Source of the DNA: FW021-bin31 sp964478125
Lineage (GTDB): Bacteria; Bacteroidota; Bacteroidia; Chitinophagales; Chitinophagaceae
Assembly (NCBI GenBank): GCA_964478125.1
Contig: CAYZGR010000009.1
Coordinates: forward strand, 1 to 64,000
Direction of reading: 5' to 3'
Length of the DNA stretch: 64,000 nt
The position numbers and the translations under genes are program-made. How positions within the stretch are numbered: the stretch's first letter is position 1; each line of letters begins with the position of its first letter. Positions 48,135-57,852 of the stretch are shown here, piece by piece. The notes beneath the pieces are model-generated. The model ran no database searches, was not told where the DNA came from, and worked only from the letters and a program-made list of their open reading frames with translations.

Positions 48135-50579
48135 ATGGCCATGCACTGGAAAGGTTTTTTTATCTCCTTAATCATAACGTTGATCCTGATTTTTGTACTG
48201 AATCGGAAATGGGGATCCTTGCCTCCGATGGGGAAATTATTGAGCCCGCAGGAAGGGTTATGGAGAAATGCGGAACCGGTCAGTAAAGATTTCTCCACAC
48301 ATATCCGGGTACCCGCTGTCAACCAGCCTGTGAAAGTGTGGTTAGACGCACGCATGGTTCCCCATATTTTTGCCCGGAATGACCGGGATGCTTATTATGT
48401 ACAGGGATATTTGACGGCCAGGGCCCGGCTTTGGCAGATGGAAATGCAAATACGGGCTGCAGGGGGATATGTCTCGGAGATTTTGGGGCCGAAGGCTCTG
48501 CGTTATGATCGTTTGCAAAGAAGAAAGGGCATGGTTTCGGCAGCAGAAAAAACACTGGCTGCAATGGAGGCCGATTCTGCTACTATGGAAATGTGCAATG
48601 CATATACTGCAGGGGTCAATGCCTATATTAAAACGCTGGATTATGCAGATTTGCCTTTAGAATACAAGCTTCTGGATTATAAGCCCGAAAAATGGAGCAA
48701 TTTGAAAACGGCATTATTGATCAAGTACCTGGGAGATTATCTCACCGGTTATACCAATGATCTGAAAAATACCAATGCTTTGAATTATTTTACACTAGCC
48801 CAATTTAATAAGATCTATCCTGATTTTCCTCAGAGGGACTTCCCGGTTATTCCTGCCGGTACGCCCTATTATAATCCCTCCGTACCCTTGGGAATCGCAC
48901 CGCCGGATAGTTTATGGATCCCTCAAAAAGTTCCCTTTTCTCCTCCCATGCCGGACAAAGATAATGGGAGCAACAATTGGGCGGTAGGAAGTAAAAAGAC
49001 CAAAAGCGGCGCCGCTATTTTATGTAATGATCCGCACTTAGGCTTGAATTTACCTTCCCTTTGGTACGAAGTACAGTTATCTGCGCCCGGCATGAGCGTA
49101 TATGGCGTCTCTTTACCGGGCGCGCCGGGGGTGGTTATAGGATTTAATGATCACATTGCCTGGGGGCTTACCAATGCCATGCGTGATGTAAAAGATTTTT
49201 ATGCCATCCGTTTTAAAGATAAGCGTAAAAAGCAATATTGGTTTGATAACGGTTGGAAAGATACGAGGTTACGGGTTGAGAAAATAAATATCAGGGGGCA
49301 TGCGCCTTATTATGATACGGTGGCTTATACGGTTTTCGGTCCGGTGATTTACGATCGTACCTTCCCGGATACCCTGTCCAATGCTCCGGTGCTGGCCGTT
49401 CACTGGGCAGCAAATGACTCTACTAACGAATTGAAGGCATTTAATCTTTTAAATCATGCTAAAAATTACAATGATTTTAAAAGGGCTTTACAATACTTTG
49501 ATTGTCCGGCTCAAAATTTTGCCTTTGCGGACGTGACCGGAAATATAGGAATGTGGGAGCAGGGTAAATTTCCCGTAAGATGGAAAAATCAGGGAAAATT
49601 CATCTTGCCGGGCGATGACAGCACTTATGTCTGGCACGGATCCATACCTTTCGACGAAAATCCCAATATTTTTGATCCGGAGTCGAATTATGTTTTTTCT
49701 GCAAATCAAAATCCGACCGATTCCACTTATCCTTATCCTTATTTTGGAAATTTTGTCTATTACAGGGCGGAGCATATTTCACGCTTTCTACAGGCCCATG
49801 ACAAGATGACTGTTTCCGATATGATGTATTTACAGACCGATTATTATAGTGCATTTGCTGCTGAAGCCCTTCCTTTTATGTTGGAGCATATGACTACAGG
49901 GATCAATATGAATCAGGAAGCTTTAAGATACAGAGACAGTCTGCAAAGCTGGGATTACCAAATGGTACCCGAAAGCATAAGCCCAACGATATTCTTTAAC
50001 TGGTGGAAAAATTTAAAAAAGGCCATCTGGGATGATGACCTGCAAAGATCCGATTCTCTTTCCCTGGCCCGTCCATCGGATAAGACCACCATTGAATGGC
50101 TTGAGCGCGACACGGCAATGCCTTATGTGGACAACCGCAATACCCCTGAAAAGGAAACGCTGAGCGCGCTGCTCAATCAAACGTTTAAGCAAACGGCAGA
50201 CTCCCTGTCGAAACTGAAAACGGACAGCTTACGCCAATGGGGAATCTATCAGGGAACCAATATTATGCATCTTACCGGTATTCCTGCATTTAGCCGGAAG
50301 CATCTTTTTACGGGAGGAAGCCGCCTTACCGTCAATGCAAACAAAAAAGATGAAGACGGCAAGAGCATGGGGCCATCGTGGCGGATGATCGTGCAGATGA
50401 GCGATCCTGTTGAAGCTTATGGAGTATATCCGGGAGGACAGAGTGGAAATCCCGGCAGCCGGTATTATGATGATTTTATTCAAAACTGGGAAAAAGGAAA
50501 GTATTATCCATTACATCTTTTAACGCCGTTAGATAGCAACAGTACGGCCATTAGATATCGCATGATCTTTTCAAAATAA
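48135..50579 (+). CDS. Penicillin acylase family (S45) N-terminal nucleophile hydrolase
   Basis: This 814-residue precursor has one N-terminal membrane segment (about 7-23). Autocleavage before S279 in DKDNGSNNWAVG would produce alpha and beta chains, with S279 as the nucleophile. The beta-chain shows NDPHLGLNLPSLWYE and the oxyanion/catalytic asparagine region PGAPGVVIGFNDHIAWG. Members cleave acyl chains from penicillins, acyl-homoserine lactones or related amides. Quorum quenching is one candidate, but the substrate cannot be told from the sequence. A small membrane protein gene follows after 6 nt. Confidence 0.92.
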   Translation: MAMHWKGFFISLIITLILIFVLNRKWGSLPPMGKLLSPQEGLWRNAEPVSKDFSTHIRVPAVNQPVKVWLDARMVPHIFARNDRDAYYVQGYLTARARLWQMEMQIRAAGGYVSEILGPKALRYDRLQRRKGMVSAAEKTLAAMEADSATMEMCNAYTAGVNAYIKTLDYADLPLEYKLLDYKPEKWSNLKTALLIKYLGDYLTGYTNDLKNTNALNYFTLAQFNKIYPDFPQRDFPVIPAGTPYYNPSVPLGIAPPDSLWIPQKVPFSPPMPDKDNGSNNWAVGSKKTKSGAAILCNDPHLGLNLPSLWYEVQLSAPGMSVYGVSLPGAPGVVIGFNDHIAWGLTNAMRDVKDFYAIRFKDKRKKQYWFDNGWKDTRLRVEKINIRGHAPYYDTVAYTVFGPVIYDRTFPDTLSNAPVLAVHWAANDSTNELKAFNLLNHAKNYNDFKRALQYFDCPAQNFAFADVTGNIGMWEQGKFPVRWKNQGKFILPGDDSTYVWHGSIPFDENPNIFDPESNYVFSANQNPTDSTYPYPYFGNFVYYRAEHISRFLQAHDKMTVSDMMYLQTDYYSAFAAEALPFMLEHMTTGINMNQEALRYRDSLQSWDYQMVPESISPTIFFNWWKNLKKAIWDDDLQRSDSLSLARPSDKTTIEWLERDTAMPYVDNRNTPEKETLSALLNQTFKQTADSLSKLKTDSLRQWGIYQGTNIMHLTGIPAFSRKHLFTGGSRLTVNANKKDEDGKSMGPSWRMIVQMSDPVEAYGVYPGGQSGNPGSRYYDDFIQNWEKGKYYPLHLLTPLDSNSTAIRYRMIFSK

Positions 50580-50585
50580 AAAAGG

Positions 50586-50960
50586 ATGAAAGGGCTTATT
50601 ACATTTTTGCTGACCGGGGTTTTAAGTTATGTCGCAGGTTTATTTTATCCCTGGTGGAGTATAGCCGTGGTGGCATTTGTTATTGCATTGATCATCCGGC
50701 AGCATCCGTTAAAAGCTTTTTTTACGGCATTCCTTTCGGTCTTTGTTTTTTGGTTTGGATTCAGTTTTTTTATAGATCTGGCCAATGATCATATCCTGGC
50801 CAACCGGATGGCCCTCTTGTTTTTTAAGGTTTCATCGCCAATTTTGATGTGTGTGGTTTCCGGTCTCCTGGGTGGCATAGTAGCCGGTTTTGCCGCATTG
50901 AGTGCTTCTTTTCTGCGTAAAAAAAGAAGGAAGAACCTGTCTCAGCCTTCTTATGTATAA
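50586..50960 (+). CDS. Small membrane protein, unknown function
   Basis: This 124-residue protein has three to four hydrophobic segments (about 4-22, 24-40, 45-70 and 85-112) and ends in a positively charged tail (LRKKRRKNLSQPSYV), which places the C-terminus in the cytoplasm. I do not recognise a domain. It begins 6 nt after the penicillin acylase stop and was probably cotranscribed with it. It is convergent with the GntR regulator gene, 20 nt apart. Confidence 0.8.
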   Translation: MKGLITFLLTGVLSYVAGLFYPWWSIAVVAFVIALIIRQHPLKAFFTAFLSVFVFWFGFSFFIDLANDHILANRMALLFFKVSSPILMCVVSGLLGGIVAGFAALSASFLRKKRRKNLSQPSYV

Positions 50961-50980
50961 AAAAAGAGCCCTGTCCTGTT

Positions 50981-52000
50981 TCAGAGAGATCGCCGTTGTA
51001 AAAGGGTAAAGGGGTTTTTTACTTTTGTTATTTGCTTGTCCAGGATCAAATGGGCGGCGGTGCTTCCCATGGCTTTGTGATGGGTGGAAATGACGGTGAT
51101 GCCATCCAGCAGGATTTCTTTGAGCGGTGTCTCGTTATAGGAAATAATACCGATATCCCTCCCGATTTTCAACTGTTTCTTATTACATATTTTAACCAGA
51201 GTCGCCAGATCTGTCTCTTCGATTACAACATATGCTTCTCCTCGGCTTACGGGAATAGAATCATCCATATCACCGATGATGGAATAGTCGTAATCATACA
51301 TTTTACAAAAGCTGCGAAACCCGATCATAATTTCAGGCGGATAGGGGACTACGTCTGGATTGACATATACCAGCTTGTGATATTTTTTTAAAAGGGGTCT
51401 GGCTCTTTCGAGCGCTTCAATAATGTCTTTTCTGAAGTCCTGGTATACCGCGGCATAATGCGTGCCCAATTCCGGCAGATCTCTGTCCAACAGGATCAGT
51501 TTATTTTTTGGGATGCGCTTTAAAAGTTTTAAAGCTTCCTCATGGTGTTCATAAAAATGAGGCATAACCACGTAATAATCATACAGATCAAGATGATTAT
51601 TTAAAATTGACTCCAGTACCTGAACGTTCCAGTGATGGATCTGTAGATCTACCTTTGCTTTGGTTCCTAATGTTTGTACAAAGGCATTATAAATTTGCTT
51701 TTTATAATTGCTGATCTTATTGAATACCAAAAGTACGTGCAGAGGCGCCTCCACGTCGGTACGCAAAACATAATATCCCTTTCCCTTAACGGATTCTATG
51801 ATTCCCTGCCTGCGCAGCTCCTTGTACGCTTTTTCTACCGTGTCTCTTGATAAAAGATATTCGGCACTTAGTTCATTTATCGAAGGGAGCCGATAACCCC
51901 GTTTATAAACGCCGTCCCGTATGGCATTTAAAATAGCTTCCGAAACGGATAAATATTTTGGTATATTGGGAAGAAAAGTAATCTCAAGCTCTGAATCCAT
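50981..52000 (-). CDS. GntR-type regulator with LacI-like sensor domain
   Basis: This 339-residue protein has a GntR winged helix (about 15-85): GYRLPSINELSAEYLLSRDTV then AYKELRRQGIIESVKGKGYYV. The C-terminal part (about 90-335) resembles a LacI/periplasmic-binding sensor: HVLLVFNKISNYKKQIY, YDYYVVMPHF, DIGIISYNETPLKEIL. Such chimeras regulate sugar use in Bacteroidota (a fucose regulator in Bacteroides is one example). It diverges from the rhamnosidase gene, so rhamnose or an oligosaccharide of it is a likely effector, which is inference. A TAAATTTG box is 5 nt before the ATG, too near to be a sure promoter. Confidence 0.88.
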   Translation of the reverse strand: MDSELEITFLPNIPKYLSVSEAILNAIRDGVYKRGYRLPSINELSAEYLLSRDTVEKAYKELRRQGIIESVKGKGYYVLRTDVEAPLHVLLVFNKISNYKKQIYNAFVQTLGTKAKVDLQIHHWNVQVLESILNNHLDLYDYYVVMPHFYEHHEEALKLLKRIPKNKLILLDRDLPELGTHYAAVYQDFRKDIIEALERARPLLKKYHKLVYVNPDVVPYPPEIMIGFRSFCKMYDYDYSIIGDMDDSIPVSRGEAYVVIEETDLATLVKICNKKQLKIGRDIGIISYNETPLKEILLDGITVISTHHKAMGSTAAHLILDKQITKVKNPFTLLQRRSL

Positions 52001-52136
52001 TTTTCAAATTTAACTGTGGGGCCAAAATACAGAAATAAAAGAAGAAAATGAGAAAGATACTTCAAAAACAGGATAGTACAGGAAGGCTTATTTTAAATTT
52101 TGAAATAACTTTCACAAAAATTAAGAATTAAGGATT

Positions 52137-54542
52137 ATGAATTTGAAAGTTTATAAATCAGGGCTGTTCATTCCAATTTTTATTTTTATTATTTCTTCCT
52201 ATTCCATTGCCCAGAATAGAGAAATTAACCCCAAGTTGCTGCATGGAACATGGACTGCACATTGGATCGCCTGTCCGGATATTCAGGCTAAGGCTTATGG
52301 AGTTTATCACTTCAGAAAAACAGTGCAACTGCCGTCTAAACCGGATCATTTTATTATCCATGTATCCGCGGATAATCGTTACCATTTATATGTGAACGGT
52401 CATTCTGTTGGCCGGGGGCCCGCACGAAGCAGCCTTTATAACTGGAATTTCGGTACGTATGACATTGCTCCTTATCTCCATGCAGGGACGAATGTGCTGG
52501 CGGCCGGGGTTTGGAATATGGGGGAATATGCCCCGGTTGCACAAATTTCCAGGCAAACGGGATTTTTGGTCCAGGGAGACGATATAGCGGAGCAAATTGT
52601 GAACACGGATAATTCCTGGAAGGTTTTAAAGGATTCCGCTTACCGCCCAACCGCTTTGGACGCGGGAGCCTTATTGCACAGCTACGTGGCTGTAGGCGCC
52701 TGTGATGAGGTGCAGGGGAAATATTATCCATGGGGATGGCAACAGCCGGATTATGATGCGTCTGCCTGGGAACAGGCAAAAGTGATCCATACTCCGGTCG
52801 TCCCGTCGGGATATGGTACGGATAATAAATGGATACTGTCTCCCAGAACCATTCCTCCTATGGAAGAAAGGATGCAACGGATCAAAAAGCTCCGAAGAAC
52901 CGGCGGGATAAAAGTAAATAAAGATTTTTTGCAAGGGAATGCTCCCGTGACCATTCCCGCACACGTTGAGGTTACCTTATTGCTGGATCAATCTTACGAG
53001 ACCATAGGGTACCCGGTTTTGAAAGTAAGTGGCGGGGCAGATGCAAAAATCAAATTAACGTATGCAGAGGCTTTATTTGATAAAAACGGGCGTAAGGGGA
53101 ACCGTAATGAGATCGCCGGGAAAACCATCAGGGGCCTATATGATATTTTTTATCCTGATGGAGGAGAAAATCGTAGTTTTAGTACCCTTTGGGTTCGTAC
53201 CTGGCGTTATTTACAAATCAAGATAAAGACGAGGGACGAGCCCTTGAAGCTGGAAGATATTTATGGGATTTTCAGCGCTTATCCTCTTGAACAGAAAGCT
53301 ACTTTTAGCAGCAGTGATCCTTCTTTGAAGAAAATATGGAAAACCGGATGGCGCACAGCAAGACTTTGTGCGGGAGAGACCTATTTTGATTGTCCCTATT
53401 ATGAACAATTGCAATATGAGGGAGATACCCGCATACAGGCGTTGATTTCTTTGTATAATACGGGAGATGACCGGCTGGTTCGTAAAGCCATTAATGACTT
53501 TTATAATTCCCGCTTCCCAAACGGGCTTCCGCAAGGGCGTTATCCCAGCAATAAGATGCAGATCATTCCTCCCTATGCGCTTTTCTGGGTATCAATGTTA
53601 TACGATTACTGGATGCTTTGTCCCGACACTGCTTTTCTTGAAAAATATCTGGATGCGGCGAATCTGATACTCAAATGGTATGAACGGCATATTGATCCCA
53701 AAGAGGGGATGTTGGGCGCTATGGAATGGTGGAATTTTGTAGATTGGGATAAGGCTTTCCGGGGAGGGGTGCCGGACGGAGCAACAGACGGGCACTCATC
53801 GGTCATCACGCTACAGTATGCATATACCTTACAGCAGGCTTCTAAATTGTTTGCTTATTATAACCGGAAGGAAGCGGCACGGCATTATCTCAAGCTGGCT
53901 CGTGATCTCGCGGGTCAAACATATCAAAATTGCTTTGATCATCAAAGGATGGAGATGGCCAACCAACCCCGGAAAGAAAAGTTTAGCCAGCATGCCGGTA
54001 TTATGGCGCTTTTGGCAGATGCCATTCCTGCAGACGAGGAACAAAGCGTGATGAGAAATATCTTAGAAGACACTACCTTAAGTCAGGCGACCTTTTATTT
54101 TAGATTTTATCTCATGCGGGCGCTGATAAAAACAGGAAATGGAGATCAATATTATTCTCAACTGACACCCTGGAGAGATATGTTGAAGACGGGATTAACG
54201 ACTTTTGCTGAAGAGCCCGATCCCACACGTTCGGATTGCCATGCCTGGTCGGCCAGCCCCAACTATGATTTCTTAGCTACTATTTGCGGAATCATGCCGG
54301 ATGCACCGGGATTTAAAAAAGTGCGTATTGCTCCTGCATTGGGAGGGCTGAATGAAGTGAGTGCAAGCATGCCCCTCCCGGGAAGACTTTCAGAGGAAAA
54401 AATAAAAGTACACTTTAAACGTGTGGGAAAAGAGGGATTAAAAGGAACGATTATTCTTCCGGAAAATATGGACGGTGTCTTTGCTTGGAAGGGGAAAGAG
54501 ATTCAATTGCATGAAGGAAGCCAAAGCATAGATGTAAATTGA
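52137..54542 (+). CDS. Alpha-L-rhamnosidase (GH78-like)
   Basis: The protein has 801 residues with a signal peptide (about 1-25). N-terminal beta-sandwich domains (about 40-380) include HVSADNRYHLYVNG. The catalytic (alpha/alpha)6 barrel follows: D418-R432 spans DCPYYEQLQYEGDTR, where the conserved acidic residues lie, and SDCHAWSASPNYD holds the conserved histidine. EWWNFVDW lies between. It would remove terminal L-rhamnose from a glycan in the periplasm. The rhamnose mutarotase gene follows 92 nt later, consistent with the product. The precise linkage is not predictable. Confidence 0.92.
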   Translation: MNLKVYKSGLFIPIFIFIISSYSIAQNREINPKLLHGTWTAHWIACPDIQAKAYGVYHFRKTVQLPSKPDHFIIHVSADNRYHLYVNGHSVGRGPARSSLYNWNFGTYDIAPYLHAGTNVLAAGVWNMGEYAPVAQISRQTGFLVQGDDIAEQIVNTDNSWKVLKDSAYRPTALDAGALLHSYVAVGACDEVQGKYYPWGWQQPDYDASAWEQAKVIHTPVVPSGYGTDNKWILSPRTIPPMEERMQRIKKLRRTGGIKVNKDFLQGNAPVTIPAHVEVTLLLDQSYETIGYPVLKVSGGADAKIKLTYAEALFDKNGRKGNRNEIAGKTIRGLYDIFYPDGGENRSFSTLWVRTWRYLQIKIKTRDEPLKLEDIYGIFSAYPLEQKATFSSSDPSLKKIWKTGWRTARLCAGETYFDCPYYEQLQYEGDTRIQALISLYNTGDDRLVRKAINDFYNSRFPNGLPQGRYPSNKMQIIPPYALFWVSMLYDYWMLCPDTAFLEKYLDAANLILKWYERHIDPKEGMLGAMEWWNFVDWDKAFRGGVPDGATDGHSSVITLQYAYTLQQASKLFAYYNRKEAARHYLKLARDLAGQTYQNCFDHQRMEMANQPRKEKFSQHAGIMALLADAIPADEEQSVMRNILEDTTLSQATFYFRFYLMRALIKTGNGDQYYSQLTPWRDMLKTGLTTFAEEPDPTRSDCHAWSASPNYDFLATICGIMPDAPGFKKVRIAPALGGLNEVSASMPLPGRLSEEKIKVHFKRVGKEGLKGTIILPENMDGVFAWKGKEIQLHEGSQSIDVN

Positions 54543-54602
54543 GCATTCTGATCGAATATAACCAACACAACAAGAGGTCAAATGCATAGAACCAGAAAAC
54601 TA

Positions 54603-54634
54603 TATAACCGTTCAACCATATAACCATTTAACCC
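54603..54634 (+). repeat. Four imperfect 8-nt repeats before rhaM
   Basis: TATAACCG, TTCAACCA, TATAACCA and TTTAACCC follow one another directly (consensus TWTAACCA) and end at the rhaM ATG. It may be chance or slippage-derived; it occupies the site where a ribosome would bind. Confidence 0.6.
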
Positions 54635-54949
54635 ATGAAACAACGCGTATTCAAAATGCTGTTAAAACCAGGGTATGCTGATGAATATAAAAAAAGACAT
54701 GACCGTATCTGGCCCGAGTTAAAAACACTTTTAAATGAATCGGGGATAAGAGACTATTCTATCTGGCTCGATGAGGAAACCAATATACTTTTTGCCATAC
54801 AGAAACTGCCGGACCAGTTTGATGAGTCAACTTTATCTGAAGATCCCGTAATGAAAAAATGGTGGAAGTATATGGCAGACATTATGGATACCAATGAAGA
54901 TCTCTCACCTGTTTCGGTTGAACTTAAACCTATGTTTTTTATGAAATAA
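54635..54949 (+). CDS. rhaM: L-rhamnose mutarotase
   Basis: This 104-residue protein matches E. coli RhaM in length and pattern. The catalytic histidine is H22 in KKRHDRIWPEL. DYSIWLDEETNILFA and MKKWWKYMADIM carry the tyrosine and paired tryptophans of the sugar pocket. It interconverts the alpha and beta anomers of L-rhamnose, speeding use of the sugar released by the neighbouring rhamnosidase. The esterase-like gene follows after 13 nt, likely in one transcript. Confidence 0.96.
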   Translation: MKQRVFKMLLKPGYADEYKKRHDRIWPELKTLLNESGIRDYSIWLDEETNILFAIQKLPDQFDESTLSEDPVMKKWWKYMADIMDTNEDLSPVSVELKPMFFMK

Positions 54950-54962
54950 ACATTATAGTCTT

Positions 54963-55865
54963 ATGATGAGAACGTCTGTCGTTATGGTGATCTGTGTTTT
55001 TGCAGTTTATGTCTCTAAGGCACAAGAGACCATTCCTTTATATAAGAATAAGATACCCAATTCCAGGCCGGTACCGGATGAAGCGTATTGGAATTCGGCC
55101 CATACCGTCGTATTTAAGGTTTCACATCCCACGCTTTCTGTTTATTTGCCTGCAAAGGGAAAAGCCAATGGTACTGCAGTAATTATCTGTCCGGGTGGAG
55201 GATATCATGCCCTGGTCATTAACCGGGAAGGTTTTGATATAGCCGAAAGATTTGCCAAAATGGGAGTGGCAGCTTTTGTATTAAAATATCGTTTACCTAA
55301 TGATCGGATTATGGTCGACAAATCAATAGGTCCTCTCCAGGATGCACAACAAGCGATTAAAGTAGTAAGAAATAACGCAAGTAAATGGCATGTTGATCCC
55401 CATAAAGTGGGCATTATGGGATTCTCTGCAGGCGGACATTTAGCTTCAACAGCGGGGACTCATTTTGACAGCGTCTTTATTTCGGATAGCGAAGGCGTTA
55501 GCCTCCGTCCGGACTTTATGATATTGGTTTATCCGGTCATCAGCATGACGGATCGTATCGGACATAGTGGATCAAGAAACAATCTATTGGGAAAACAGCC
55601 TTCAAAAAAAGAAATAAACTATTTTTCAAATGAGAAACAGGTGAATAAAGAAACACCCCCGACCTTTATTACGCAGGCAAGCGATGACAGTACGGTATCG
55701 GTAGAAAATAGTATTGTTTTTTATGAGGCTTTGGAACGGAATAGCGTACCGGTAGCTATGCATATTTATGAAAAGGGTGGTCATGGCTATTTGCACCGGC
55801 CTTCAAGGGCGCTATGGATGAATGAGGTGGAATATTGGATGAAGACGAATGGTTGGCTGAAGTAA
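54963..55865 (+). CDS. Alpha/beta hydrolase, acetyl-xylan-esterase/acetyl-esterase-like (secreted)
   Basis: This 300-residue protein has a signal peptide (about 1-20). ICPGGGYHALV is the HGGG-type oxyanion loop, GFSAGGHLAS holds the nucleophile serine, DDSTVSVENS the aspartate, and GGHGYLH the histidine. The AFVLKYRLP motif is typical of esterases of the BD-FAE/acetyl-esterase group. In this setting it probably removes acyl esters from a rhamnose-containing glycan before or after chain cleavage. The acyl group cannot be told from sequence. Confidence 0.88.
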   Translation: MMRTSVVMVICVFAVYVSKAQETIPLYKNKIPNSRPVPDEAYWNSAHTVVFKVSHPTLSVYLPAKGKANGTAVIICPGGGYHALVINREGFDIAERFAKMGVAAFVLKYRLPNDRIMVDKSIGPLQDAQQAIKVVRNNASKWHVDPHKVGIMGFSAGGHLASTAGTHFDSVFISDSEGVSLRPDFMILVYPVISMTDRIGHSGSRNNLLGKQPSKKEINYFSNEKQVNKETPPTFITQASDDSTVSVENSIVFYEALERNSVPVAMHIYEKGGHGYLHRPSRALWMNEVEYWMKTNGWLK

Positions 55866-55957
55866 CGTTTTGTTATTCCGGAAATTGATTTATGAAAGCT
55901 CTATATATTATGTTGTATACATGTACAAAAATATCTTTATATCAAGGGTAATCTGGA

Positions 55958-56845
55958 CTAACTTCTCAAATTTTTTCTGAATCTATAATGAGTAGGAGAT
56001 AGACCTGTTTTCTTTTTAAAAAATCTGGAAAAGTAGAACTCTGATTCAAAGCCTGTCTGGTAGGAAATCTCGTTAATGTTCAGCCTGGTCGTTTGTAATA
56101 GCTCTTTTGCTTTATTTATTTTTAAAGTAAGCTGATACTGGTGAGGAGATTGTCCGGTTGTCCCTTTAAATAATTTTCTGAACTTAGAATAGCCCATGGG
56201 CAATTCCCGTGTCAATTTTTGCATATCAATAGGCTTTTCAAGAGATTCCCTTAATAAAAACATCGCTTTATAAATAAGCTGTATATCGGGATCCTCACTT
56301 TGGTTTTTATGGATGGAAATTGTATTGACCAGTCCTAGTATCTCGAGGGTAATGCCTGTGATTACCTGATGATATCCCAGGTTTGCATTTTTTACTGTTT
56401 CTAACAAACGTTGAAATAAAACCAATAAATGTTCATTTAGCCCCACATGAACAAAGGGATTTTTAGGATTAAAGAAGTTTTTGTTCATCAGATTATCCGG
56501 ATAGCTTCCTTTAAACCCAACCCAGTATTCTTCCCATCCCGTCTCAATGTCCGGCTTATAGCGATGCCAAATATTAGGGAAAAGAAAGAAACAGGTCCCC
56601 TCCGAAATATGACGCGGTGCAGTTAAGGCAGACTCAAAAATACCTTGTCCATGGGATATAAATACGAGGTAATAACCATTTAAAATCCTGCCTTTGTTCC
56701 AGGTGAATGCATGCGTGCTGGGATGTCCTTTGGCGGGCGGGTATATTTCCATAGGGTTAGTCTGTGTATAGCCTACTGTATTAATATAATATCCCCAATT
56801 CATTTCCGTATGGGTTATCGGTAAGTATTTGTAAAAATTTTTCAT
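55958..56845 (-). CDS. AraC-family transcriptional regulator
   Basis: The protein has 295 residues from ATG 56845, starting MKNFYKYLPITHTEMNWGYY. An N-terminal cupin-like sensor domain (about 20-160: GHPSTHAFTWNKGRILNGYY and FFLFPNIWHRYKPD) is followed by two helix-turn-helix units (about 195-290), with QSPHQYQLTLKINKAKELLQ and ISYQTGFESEFYFSRFFKKKTGLSPTHYR (in parts). It diverges from the PhyH-SusC-SusD-sulfatase genes, so it probably regulates them. The upstream in-frame extension to 56917 is a hydrophobic stretch from AT-rich DNA and not family sequence. Confidence 0.9.
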   Translation of the reverse strand: MKNFYKYLPITHTEMNWGYYINTVGYTQTNPMEIYPPAKGHPSTHAFTWNKGRILNGYYLVFISHGQGIFESALTAPRHISEGTCFFLFPNIWHRYKPDIETGWEEYWVGFKGSYPDNLMNKNFFNPKNPFVHVGLNEHLLVLFQRLLETVKNANLGYHQVITGITLEILGLVNTISIHKNQSEDPDIQLIYKAMFLLRESLEKPIDMQKLTRELPMGYSKFRKLFKGTTGQSPHQYQLTLKINKAKELLQTTRLNINEISYQTGFESEFYFSRFFKKKTGLSPTHYRFRKNLRS

Positions 56846-56993
56846 TGTCTGTTTATCTAATGTATAGAAAATAATTGTACTCAGCAAAAATATCAAGAAG
56901 TATAAATAAAATAACATTTTGTGTATTTTCTAAAAAATTACCGGACCTATCTTTAACCTTTCATTTTTGATTATCCAACTAAAATAAAAAAGT

Positions 56994-57803
56994 ATGAAAA
57001 ACAGACTTTCTCCAGAGCAAATAGATCAATACCAAGATGATGGTTTTCTTGTTATCGAAGATTTTTTAGATAAAGATGAATTAGAGACATGGAGGAATGC
57101 ACTAAAGGAAGCTGTGGAAAAAAGACATGGAAATAAACTTCCGGACAGGGCCTCGGTGTATGGGGAAGGTGACGATCAGGAAAAAGAATATTATGATCAA
57201 GTATTTGATCAGCTTATCAACCTTTGGAAAGACAATGATAAAATAAAAAATTTGATCTTAGATGAACGGATTGGTAAAATGGCTGCTCAATTGGCAGGAA
57301 TAGAAGCAGTCAGGGTATGGCACGATCAAGCGCTTATAAAAAGGCCCTGGGCTAATCCAACCACCTTACATTTAGATACTCCTTATTGGTCATTCAGCGA
57401 TAAAAGAGCCCTTTCTATTTGGGTGGCATTAGATGATGCCACTTTGGAGAATGGCTGTTTATTCTTTTTACCGGGTACACATAAAAAGACGAGCCTAAAA
57501 CGGGCGGGAATTGGAAAAAATAATGGCGATATCTTTAAGCAATATCCCGAGTTGATACATAATAAATTTTATGCCGGCGTAATGAAGGCAGGCAGTTGTT
57601 CTTTTCATAATGGATTAACCATTCATGGTGCGCATGCCAATATGACCCCAGGGTTCCGTCGGGCAATGACTTGTGCTTTTATGCCGGATGGCGCCACTTT
57701 TAATGGTATTCAAAATATTTTATCAGATGAGCAGGTAGCCAAATTAAGAATAGGTGATTTATTATGCGATGCGGAGCAAAATCCCTTAGTATATACTAAC
57801 TAA
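56994..57803 (+). CDS. Phytanoyl-CoA dioxygenase (PhyH) family protein
   Basis: This 269-residue Fe(II)/2-oxoglutarate oxygenase starts MKNRLSPEQIDQYQDDGFLVI. The iron ligands are the histidine and aspartate of LHLDTPYW and the distal histidine in IHGAHAN; the arginine of GFRRAM would hold 2-oxoglutarate. All four are present. It lacks a signal peptide and acts in the cytoplasm. It stands before susC, in the same direction, 49 nt away. Oxygenases are unusual in glycan loci; it might oxidise a small molecule released from the glycan, which is speculation. Confidence 0.9.
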   Translation: MKNRLSPEQIDQYQDDGFLVIEDFLDKDELETWRNALKEAVEKRHGNKLPDRASVYGEGDDQEKEYYDQVFDQLINLWKDNDKIKNLILDERIGKMAAQLAGIEAVRVWHDQALIKRPWANPTTLHLDTPYWSFSDKRALSIWVALDDATLENGCLFFLPGTHKKTSLKRAGIGKNNGDIFKQYPELIHNKFYAGVMKAGSCSFHNGLTIHGAHANMTPGFRRAMTCAFMPDGATFNGIQNILSDEQVAKLRIGDLLCDAEQNPLVYTN

Positions 57804-57852
57804 CAGAGGTTTATGGAAGAAATACTTTTTATATCACTATAAATATTTTATT

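Noticed and set aside
56846..56917. Hydrophobic N-terminal extension of the AraC regulator, suggesting a membrane-anchored form
   Set aside because: The DNA is AT-rich intergenic sequence, and the internal ATG at 56845 starts the family-like sensor domain directly.
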